A stretch of DNA of 64,000 bases. Origin: Joyebacterum sp964521425 (GTDB taxonomy: Bacteria; Joyebacterota; Joyebacteria; Joyebacterales; Joyebacteraceae). The notes under the pieces were generated by a model. It did no database searches and was not told the origin of the DNA. It was given only the letters and a program-made list of their open reading frames with translations. This document shows, piece by piece, positions 58,258 to 64,000 of the stretch; within the stretch, counting starts at the first letter, position 1, and each line of letters begins with the position of its first letter. The DNA is taken from NCBI GenBank assembly GCA_964521425.1, contig CAZFRO010000002.1, positions 124,001 to 188,000 on the forward strand. Direction: 5' to 3'. The translations under genes were made by a program, and so were the position numbers.

Positions 58258-58767
58258 CTAGAAACCCTTCTTTCTGTTCCCCCAGAGATCAGGAGCGTCG
58301 TCCTTCTTCTCGTCGTCCTTCGGTTTCGCCTCTTCAGTCTTTCGCTCGGACGAAGGTGCAGGCGGCGGAGGTGAGGCGGGACTCCCGCCCCATCCCTTTG
58401 TGGCCCAGCCACTACCACCCCACAGGTGCTTCGTACCCTGCTCAACCTCGTGCCCCTGGGGTGTGGCTCCCCCAGGATAGTCCGGCTCGCTCCACCACCA
58501 GTCGTCGTATTGCCACCAGGGATCTCCGTAGTAGTTGCCCCAGCCATAGTGGGAAGCCCCATACTGGTACGACGGATGGTAGTACTGGGCGCCGGCGTGG
58601 CAGCCGGCACACGACCCACCTGGGACGCCCTGATACATCGAATCATCGTAGACCGACTCATCGATGATCCCTGAGCCTGCGGGATGTCTGATGACGGTAT
58701 AGCAGCCGCTCGACACAAGCAGGACAGAGATGGCGAGACCAAGGATGACGAGCAGTCTCGGTTTCAT
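58258..58767 (-). CDS. Tyr/Trp-rich lipoprotein with a CxxCH motif
   Basis: This 169-residue protein of unrecognised family has a lipoprotein signal (MKPRLLVILGLAISVLLVSSGC). A CAGCH segment (about residue 53), the c-type haem motif, follows. Then comes an aromatic stretch (YGWGNYYGDPWWQYDDWWW) and a charged Pro/Lys tail. A covalently bound haem would need an export-linked maturation system; with no other redox gene nearby, the motif may equally bind metal or be accidental. GGAGG lies 9 bp before ATG 58767. It is co-transcribed with the barrel gene. Confidence 0.6.
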   Translation of the reverse strand: MKPRLLVILGLAISVLLVSSGCYTVIRHPAGSGIIDESVYDDSMYQGVPGGSCAGCHAGAQYYHPSYQYGASHYGWGNYYGDPWWQYDDWWWSEPDYPGGATPQGHEVEQGTKHLWGGSGWATKGWGGSPASPPPPAPSSERKTEEAKPKDDEKKDDAPDLWGNRKKGF

Positions 58768-58890
58768 CTTCGTAGCCTCCTCCATAGTCGCGTTACTCGA
58801 AAACGGCGACACGGTTCCGCTACACTTGTGAGAGATTCCGGGGAACCGGTCCGCGTGAATACTGAGACGCTGAGCTACATCTTACAATTC

Positions 58891-58918
58891 AAGATAGCAC
58901 AAGGGGACAGATCCTCAA
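58891..58918 (-). promoter_or_regulatory. Minus-strand promoter for the lipoprotein and barrel genes
   Basis: On the minus strand TTGAGG (58918-58913), a 16-bp spacer and TATCTT (58896-58891) lead to the lipoprotein start 124 bp away. Confidence 0.45.
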
Positions 58919-58947
58919 AGAACCTCGTAGGCTCCCGGTCGGACGTC

Positions 58948-58976
58948 TTGAGTGCCGGGCCACTACATGGTAGAGT
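58948..58976 (+). promoter_or_regulatory. Plus-strand promoter for the TPR gene
   Basis: TTGAGT at 58948-58953, 17 bp, then TAGAGT at 58971-58976, 42 bp before the ATG at 59019. With the minus-strand element it makes a divergent promoter pair. Confidence 0.65.
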
Positions 58977-59018
58977 CGCCGTGCATATCATCATGATGGA
59001 GACCCTGCGGAGGAACTG

Positions 59019-60323
59019 ATGCACACAATCCCACGAAAATGCTTGCTCTGGGTCCTTCTACTGCTTGTCTTGATGGCTCCCCGAATGACTGCTCAGGCAA
59101 TGACTCAGGAGACTGTCAATGCGATCCAGCTCTCTGCTCAAGGCTATCTGCACTACAGCCTTGGTCGCCTCATGGAGGTCGAGGGCATGCCTCGCGAGGC
59201 GCTGGTGCAGTATCAGAGGGCGGAATCGTTCCTGCACGAGAGCTGCGAGCTCAATCGAGCCAAAGCGCGCGTCCAGATGATCCTGGGACGTCTGGACGAG
59301 GCCCTCGGCACCGTGCGAGAAGCCGGGGCTCTCTGTCCGGACGATCTGGAACTCAGGGCCGTGCACGCAGAGGTGCTCATCGCTCGCGGTGAGCCTGCCG
59401 CGGCCGAGTCGCTTCTCATCGAAGTAGTCGCAGAGACCGGATCTCCATCGAGGCTAACGGCGCTTCTGGGACAGGCCCAGATGTCGCAGGGCAGGCTCGA
59501 GGATGCAGTAGCCACGCTGTCAAGCCGCGCGCTTCGGGATTCACTGAATCCGGAGATGGCATTCCTTCACGCCCGCTCACTCATGACCATGGGACGCTGG
59601 GATGACGCCCTGTCCGAAATGCAGCGCGCCTACCGGCTCGAACCCTCAAACGGGGCGACTGTCGCTCTTCTTGGGGAGATGCTGTTGCGAGCAGGTCGGT
59701 ATGAGGATCTCGTTCTTCTACTTGAGGACGTTACCAGGAGTCTCACGGCGCGCCAGGAGGAGTTCTTGTCGCTCGGTCGAGCGTATGCGGCCATCGGTCG
59801 CCACGACGATGCGCTGGCCATCCTCGGAGAGGCCGAACAAACGTGGGGAGAGAACGAGAGGCTCCTCGCGGCACGCGGCGCGGTAGAGCTTGCATCCGGA
59901 GCCGAGGACGACGCCATCGAGACCTTCGAGAGGATGCTCGCGCTCGAACCGGACTCTGTCGTGGCGCTCAATTTCATCGCCTACCACTGGTCGGAGCGTG
60001 GGAAGAATCTTGAGACTGCGCTTGAGTACGCAATCAGGGCGGTCGAGCTTGTACCCGACAATCCCCGCGTACGCGATACGCTCGGCTGGGTCTACCTCGC
60101 ACTGGGACGAGGTCCCGACGCTGTTAGGGAACTTGAGACCGCGGTCGAACTCGGCGGCAGCGACTCCTTGATCCACGAACACCTTGGGGACGCGTACTTG
60201 CACGTCGGCAAGACTTCCAGCGCCACGGAGTCGTGGCTCAAGGCTCTCGAGCTCGAACCGGGAAGAACGTCCACTCTCGAACGTCTCGAGCAGGTGAGTG
60301 GAGGCAGTGGATCTTCTGAATGA
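59019..60323 (+). CDS. Exported TPR-repeat protein
   Basis: This 434-residue protein has an N-terminal signal or membrane segment (LLWVLLLLVLMAPRM). About ten TPR units follow, for example ALVQYQRAESFLHESCELNRAKAR, DALSEMQRAYRLEPSNGATVALLGEML and DAIETFERMLALEPDSVVALNFIAYHWSERGKNLE. TPR arrays are protein-interaction scaffolds; the client is unknown. GGAGG precedes the ATG. Two lipoprotein genes follow within 8 bp and 2 bp, suggesting an envelope-related unit. Confidence 0.8.
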   Translation: MHTIPRKCLLWVLLLLVLMAPRMTAQAMTQETVNAIQLSAQGYLHYSLGRLMEVEGMPREALVQYQRAESFLHESCELNRAKARVQMILGRLDEALGTVREAGALCPDDLELRAVHAEVLIARGEPAAAESLLIEVVAETGSPSRLTALLGQAQMSQGRLEDAVATLSSRALRDSLNPEMAFLHARSLMTMGRWDDALSEMQRAYRLEPSNGATVALLGEMLLRAGRYEDLVLLLEDVTRSLTARQEEFLSLGRAYAAIGRHDDALAILGEAEQTWGENERLLAARGAVELASGAEDDAIETFERMLALEPDSVVALNFIAYHWSERGKNLETALEYAIRAVELVPDNPRVRDTLGWVYLALGRGPDAVRELETAVELGGSDSLIHEHLGDAYLHVGKTSSATESWLKALELEPGRTSTLERLEQVSGGSGSSE

Positions 60324-60330
60324 GGGAATC

Positions 60331-61185
60331 ATGGCGACCGAGAAGCTGCCTCTCCACTGGAGTCCAAGTACCAGACTGCGCGCCACTCCGGCAATCCTGG
60401 CGATCGCTCTCCTCGTGCTCACGCTTTCCGGTTGCGGGCGCCCGGAGTTCAGAACAGAGCCGCTCGAGGAATACGAACTCGAGAGGATTGCCGCTACGAT
60501 CGCCGATCACTGGGGAGACCCCGCATCTATGCGGGCCTCGGGAAGCGGTCGACTGTCTACGTCGAACAGCATGACTCGCTTCTCCTTCGCCGTGCTGTAT
60601 GACGATCCCTCCTGGATCCGAGTGGATGTGCGACCGACCGCTGTGATCACGGGTCCGATCGGGAACCTCCACTTTCAGATGGACGGGATCTGCTCCGAGG
60701 CGTATCTGCCCGGCCTGCCTCTCTGGATTCAGGGATGCCTCGGGGATGAGTGGGACGCGCTCGATGAGATCGACCTGCCGGCGCTGATGCTCGGCTTCCT
60801 GACTCCCCGAACACTTCTTTCGATTGACAGACCGGAGGTGGGAGAGACCGAGGGGCTCACGGTGATCGCTGGACTCGTCGGTGAGAGGACGATTGCCTTC
60901 ACACTGACGGACGATCTTCGCGAACTGGTGCGTGTGGAGATCGCCGACGGCGATGGGAACGAGACAATCGAGATCGACTACGTTGGACACGGGTGGAAGA
61001 AGGGAACGCCGGCTCCCCGTACTGTCACGCTTGTCCACGATTCGCAAGACACGCGCCCGCAAGAGTTGAAGGTTCTCTTCACGCGGCTCAAGCACGGGCC
61101 ACCGGTAGACAGGGAAGCTCTCAGTATCGCGGTGCCGCCCGGATTGAGCGCTGTCAGTTGGGATGAACTCAAACTCTGGAGGTAG
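60331..61185 (+). CDS. Outer-membrane-type lipoprotein, LolB/DUF4292-like
   Basis: This 284-residue protein has a lipoprotein signal (AILAIALLVLTLSGC) and an all-beta mature domain. The sequence SMRASGSGRLSTSNSMTRFSFAVLYDDPSWIRVDV and later beta hairpins resemble the LolA/LolB or DUF4292 fold, half-barrels that hold lipid anchors. Similarity is by pattern only. ATG 60331 has GAGGGAATC directly upstream. Confidence 0.55.
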   Translation: MATEKLPLHWSPSTRLRATPAILAIALLVLTLSGCGRPEFRTEPLEEYELERIAATIADHWGDPASMRASGSGRLSTSNSMTRFSFAVLYDDPSWIRVDVRPTAVITGPIGNLHFQMDGICSEAYLPGLPLWIQGCLGDEWDALDEIDLPALMLGFLTPRTLLSIDRPEVGETEGLTVIAGLVGERTIAFTLTDDLRELVRVEIADGDGNETIEIDYVGHGWKKGTPAPRTVTLVHDSQDTRPQELKVLFTRLKHGPPVDREALSIAVPPGLSAVSWDELKLWR

Positions 61186-61187
61186 AC

Positions 61188-62177
61188 GTGAAGGGAACGA
61201 TTCTGCTCCTTCTGCTATGTCTGGCCTTGAGCCTCGCTTCCTGCTCCGGGCCTATGATGTCTGCAGTAGGCGAGTCCGACGACCTCATCATCGTCGTGGA
61301 CAGCGGGCTCTATGGAAGCACCGGCTCACTCCTCAAGAAGACACTGAGCGCCGGGCGCCCGTGGATGCTCAGAGAGCCGGCCTACGAAGTTCTCCTGACG
61401 ACACCGAGAGACTTCGGCGATCTACGAAGCCGGCGACACATCCTGCTGCTCGGGGTCTGGGAAGAGGGGCGCGTGGCCGATCTCGTTCGCAAGAGCGTGG
61501 CCGGGATCCCGGTCTCCGGTGCCATAGAGCTTCACATTGCCACTGATGTGTGGGCGAAGCGGCAGGTAGTCGCCACTCTAATGGGAGACTCGCAGGCGGA
61601 ACTCACGAGCTACATAGAGTCGCACGGCGACGAACTGATGGAGACACTGATAGCGGCGGCTCGCGAGCGACTCGTAGTCGGGCTCTGTGAAGATGCGGCG
61701 GATGCAGGCATCTCTGCGATGCTCGAGGAGCGCTACGGCTGGTCGCTCTGTCTCCCGTCCGGGTACGAGTTCGACAGCGGTGCCGCTGAGCAGGGATTCG
61801 TGATCTTCGGACGCAAGCGGCCGGACAGATTCGTGTTCGTCAGATGGACGGACACGAAAGAGGGGGAGGAACTCACGCGGGATTCCCTCATCGCCGCGCG
61901 TGATGCCGTGTGCAAGGCCTACCATAACGGTGACAAGGTGGAATTGCGACGGCCGGTTCTCGTCGATACCGTGAGCTTCAGCGGGCGAACGGCCCTCCGT
62001 CTCTCCGGGTGGTGGGGGAACATGGATCTCATTGGCGGCGGACCGTTTCGCACCTACGCCTTCCATGACGCAGAAGACCAGAGAACATACATCGTTGATG
62101 TCAGCCTCTTCGCTCCAGGTCTCGACAAGACTCCTGTCATGAGAAATCTGGATGCGATAGCCAACACGTTTCGCTAG
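61188..62177 (+). CDS. DUF4837-like lipoprotein
   Basis: This 329-residue protein starts at GTG 61188 (GGAGGT 4 bp upstream) with a lipoprotein signal (MKGTILLLLLCLALSLASC). The mature part has GESDDLIIVVDSGLYG near the start, a middle domain with YGWSLCLPSGYEFDS and a late RTALRLSGWWGN. This is the pattern of DUF4837 lipoproteins, known mainly in FCB-group bacteria and of unknown function. It begins two bases after the previous lipoprotein gene. Confidence 0.6.
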   Translation: MKGTILLLLLCLALSLASCSGPMMSAVGESDDLIIVVDSGLYGSTGSLLKKTLSAGRPWMLREPAYEVLLTTPRDFGDLRSRRHILLLGVWEEGRVADLVRKSVAGIPVSGAIELHIATDVWAKRQVVATLMGDSQAELTSYIESHGDELMETLIAAARERLVVGLCEDAADAGISAMLEERYGWSLCLPSGYEFDSGAAEQGFVIFGRKRPDRFVFVRWTDTKEGEELTRDSLIAARDAVCKAYHNGDKVELRRPVLVDTVSFSGRTALRLSGWWGNMDLIGGGPFRTYAFHDAEDQRTYIVDVSLFAPGLDKTPVMRNLDAIANTFR

Positions 62178-62221
62178 CATGTCCAGCAGGCTGGCCACGC
62201 ACGTCAAGTGGGGCTTTTGCC

Positions 62222-62250
62222 TTGACACACGCAGTATCCTTTGGTAACGT
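62222..62250 (+). promoter_or_regulatory. Promoter for the small TPR gene
   Basis: TTGACA at 62222-62227, 17 bp, then TAACGT at 62245-62250, 61 bp before the GTG at 62311. Confidence 0.6.
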
Positions 62251-62310
62251 TCGCGCGCGACTGACGACAGATATCTTCCCTCTGGGAATCCACTCTTCTC
62301 GGGAGCGATC

Positions 62311-62970
62311 GTGACGCCCCTCGATGCAAGTGCCTTGCAGGCCGCCATCCTTGGACTGGAACGCGAACTCGAGACTGCCGAATCCCCGCGCGTGCATGCG
62401 CCCCTTGCGGAGTCCTATCGTCTTCAGAACAGGCTTGAAGATTCAGTGAGAACAGCCCGAGCGGGACTTGTATCCTACCCCGGACACATCTCGATAAGGG
62501 TCGTGCTCGCGCGCGCTCTGGATAACAGTGGACGCCTTGAGGAGGCCACTGAGGCATACCGCGAGGTGACGCGTCTCGACCCCGACAACGTGGAGGCGAT
62601 GGCGTTCCTCGAGGAGGCCGGCACTGGCAGTCTGATCGATCAGGTGAACGATGGCGCTTTCGAGGAGACAGTCCCGGAAGGGCAGGAGAAACCGGGCGAC
62701 GACGGAGTCCTCCCGAAGACCGGTAGCCTGGCCGTTGAACTCGAACATCTGGAGGGACTCTTCAGCACGCGGGGCGTCGACGACTCGCCGGCACTCACGG
62801 ACAGCCTTGATGCGATCGCCACACTGACGCTGGCGGAGATCTACGCCAAGCAGGGACTTCCCGACAAAGCGCTCGAGATCTGCGAACGCATTCTCGCGAC
62901 GGATCCGGATGACGAGGCTGCGCAGGAACGCCTCGTGGGTTACAGGAGGGCGATGGCCGAGGCCCTGTGA
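62311..62970 (+). CDS. Cytoplasmic TPR-repeat protein
   Basis: This 219-residue protein has no signal peptide and two TPR blocks (HAPLAESYRLQNRLEDSVRTARAGLVSYPGH with ARALDNSGRLEEATEAYREVTRLDPDN; LAEIYAKQGLPDKALEICERILATDPDDEAA). They are separated by an acidic linker. It starts at GTG 62311 after GGGAG and has its own promoter. The function is unknown. Confidence 0.7.
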   Translation: MTPLDASALQAAILGLERELETAESPRVHAPLAESYRLQNRLEDSVRTARAGLVSYPGHISIRVVLARALDNSGRLEEATEAYREVTRLDPDNVEAMAFLEEAGTGSLIDQVNDGAFEETVPEGQEKPGDDGVLPKTGSLAVELEHLEGLFSTRGVDDSPALTDSLDAIATLTLAEIYAKQGLPDKALEICERILATDPDDEAAQERLVGYRRAMAEAL

Positions 62971-63080
62971 CACAGGAGTTGTCCCTGGCACGACGTCCCG
63001 GAGAGCGCCCTATGACGCTACCGGGGCGTAGTTCGCTAGAGGACACCTGAGCTACGCCGAGGGCCCTCGGAACATACGTA

Positions 63081-63109
63081 TTGACGACCGGTCTGCCCGG
63101 CTGTATCCT
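63081..63109 (+). promoter_or_regulatory. Promoter for efp
   Basis: TTGACG at 63081-63086, 17 bp, then TATCCT at 63104-63109, 57 bp upstream of the efp ATG. A GC-rich palindrome (CCGAGGGCCCTCGG, 63057-63070) lies just before it. Confidence 0.6.
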
Positions 63110-63165
63110 GCATCAGATATGGACCTTCACACGATGTAGTTATCATCCCTTGGAGAGGCATCCGA

Positions 63166-63726
63166 ATGGCAACAACGACCAACGACTTCCGCAACGGAAT
63201 GGTCATCCGCAAAGACGGCAAACTCTACACGATTGTCAACTTTCTCCACGTGAAGCCGGGAAAGGGCGCCGCCTTCGTGCGGAGCAAGCTGAAGGAGATT
63301 CGAAGCGGACGAGTCCTCGAGATCACCTGGAGAGCTGGAGAGAAGGTAGAGGACGTCAGACTTGATCGGGTCAAGGCCCAGTTCATCTATCGTGATGACA
63401 TGCTCAACTTCATGAGACTCGATAACTACGACCAGATATCACTTCAAGAGGTCGTCGTCGGCGAGAGGAATGCATCGTTTCTGAAAGATGGAATGGAAGT
63501 GGAGTTCCTCCTCGACGGCGAAGAGCCCATCACCATTGAGATGCCCACCTTTGTCGAGCTTGAGATCACGAAAACCGACCCCGGTGTCAAGGGAGACACG
63601 GTATCAGGCGGGTCCAAGCCGGCGACCCTGGAGAGCGGGGCTGTCGTCCAGGTCCCTCTTTTTCTCTCTGAGGGCACCGTTGTGAAGGTGGACACACGCA
63701 CGGGAGAGTACGTTTCGCGCGTCTGA
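63166..63726 (+). CDS. efp: Translation elongation factor P
   Basis: This 186-residue, three-domain EF-P relieves ribosome stalling at consecutive prolines. The domain I loop VKPGKGAAFVR places the modifiable lysine at residue 33, equivalent to Lys34 of E. coli EF-P. Domain III ends FLSEGTVVKVDTRTGEYVSRV. A lysine at the tip points to lysine-type (EpmA-like) or aminopentanol-type modification rather than arginine rhamnosylation. accB follows 31 bp later, a common neighbour. Confidence 0.97.
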   Translation: MATTTNDFRNGMVIRKDGKLYTIVNFLHVKPGKGAAFVRSKLKEIRSGRVLEITWRAGEKVEDVRLDRVKAQFIYRDDMLNFMRLDNYDQISLQEVVVGERNASFLKDGMEVEFLLDGEEPITIEMPTFVELEITKTDPGVKGDTVSGGSKPATLESGAVVQVPLFLSEGTVVKVDTRTGEYVSRV

Positions 63727-63757
63727 TCCGAGCGCGTGCGCACCTCTAGGAGGCGAG

Positions 63758-64000
63758 ATGGACAGAAAGAAGCTCGAGGAACTCATCAGGCTGGTGGAGG
63801 ACAGCGACATCCAGGAACTCCACGTCTCTCGGTTCATGAATTCCGTGAAGATCATCAAGGGAGGCACGTCCGCGGCCGTAGTGACTGCGGCTCCCGTTGC
63901 GGTTCATGCTCCCCTGGCGGCTCCGCCTGCAACTCAAGCACCGACGGTGGATGCCGCGGAGGCCGTGGACGATCAAGCAGAGCGTGATTCCGGTCTGGTG
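63758..64000 (+). CDS. accB: Biotin carboxyl carrier protein of acetyl-CoA carboxylase, N-terminal part (partial)
   Basis: The first 81 codons run to the window edge. The N-terminal block (MDRKKLEELIRLVEDSDIQELHV, then SVKIIKGG) is the standard AccB start, followed by the Ala/Pro-rich linker. The biotinyl domain with the target lysine lies outside the window. TAGGAGG stands 5 bp before the ATG. The efp-accB order supports the call. Confidence 0.9.
   Translation, partial: MDRKKLEELIRLVEDSDIQELHVSRFMNSVKIIKGGTSAAVVTAAPVAVHAPLAAPPATQAPTVDAAEAVDDQAERDSGLV

Overview
The window is a 64-kb, GC-rich, gene-dense bacterial segment with no phage, insertion sequence, CRISPR array, rRNA or recognisable tRNA. 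The cell is almost certainly a diderm: there is a SurA/PrsA-like chaperone lipoprotein, a FadL/PorV-type outer-membrane barrel, heptosyltransferase-like enzymes and several lipoproteins. Two secreted proteins share the tail WG-x-(I/L)-KA-(L/M)-YR at the extreme C-terminus, and a third has a T9SS-like C-terminal domain. I read this as an uncultivated relative of the FCB bacteria (Eisenbacteria-like); that placement is an inference.

Layout. 1-3420: end of rpsF, rpsR, rplI, a parvulin-TPR lipoprotein and an ArsB/NhaD-type transporter. 3503-5190 (minus): a secreted beta-rich protein behind a canonical sigma-54 promoter. 5191-12880: selA, an unusual MinD-like/SPOR membrane protein, smc and ftsY. 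13149-14080: a frameshifted FG-GAP repeat protein. 14152-18467: a strong promoter and FMN riboswitch in front of ribD-ribE-ribBA-ribH-nusB. 18449-47588: a tightly packed same-strand block of some 20 cell-surface glycan genes (glycosyltransferases, epimerase, dehydratase, aminotransferase, flippase, sugar-phosphate transferase fusion, YfhO, two phosphodiesterases) that also holds a radical SAM/DUF362/methyltransferase/flippase module and a beta-propeller protein.

47589-54589: a regulatory region and a ten-gene bacterial microcompartment (BMC) operon: PduL phosphotransacylase, two BMC-H hexamers, a BMC-P vertex protein, CoA-acylating aldehyde dehydrogenase, PduS-like flavo-iron-sulfur protein, a PduT-like BMC-T with the pore cysteine at position 38, two more BMC-P proteins (one starting at CTG) and a FucA-type class II aldolase. 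The predicted chemistry is a fuculose/rhamnulose-phosphate type substrate to DHAP plus lactaldehyde, then lactyl-CoA, then lactyl-phosphate. No alcohol dehydrogenase is present, so PduS plus the iron-sulfur pore of PduT is the natural candidate for regenerating NAD+ inside the shell. Three BMC-P genes plus an aldolase recall the planctomycete-verrucomicrobial (PVM) type; the PduS/PduT pair recalls PDU. This hybrid is the most interesting system in the window.

54620-64000: sppA, an HU-family protein behind a long leader, a 31-residue bS22/COX24-like protein, a PilZ protein, a minus-strand outer-membrane pair, TPR proteins, lipoproteins, efp and the start of accB. Several intergenic promoters share the form TTGACA-17 bp-TAGxxT.
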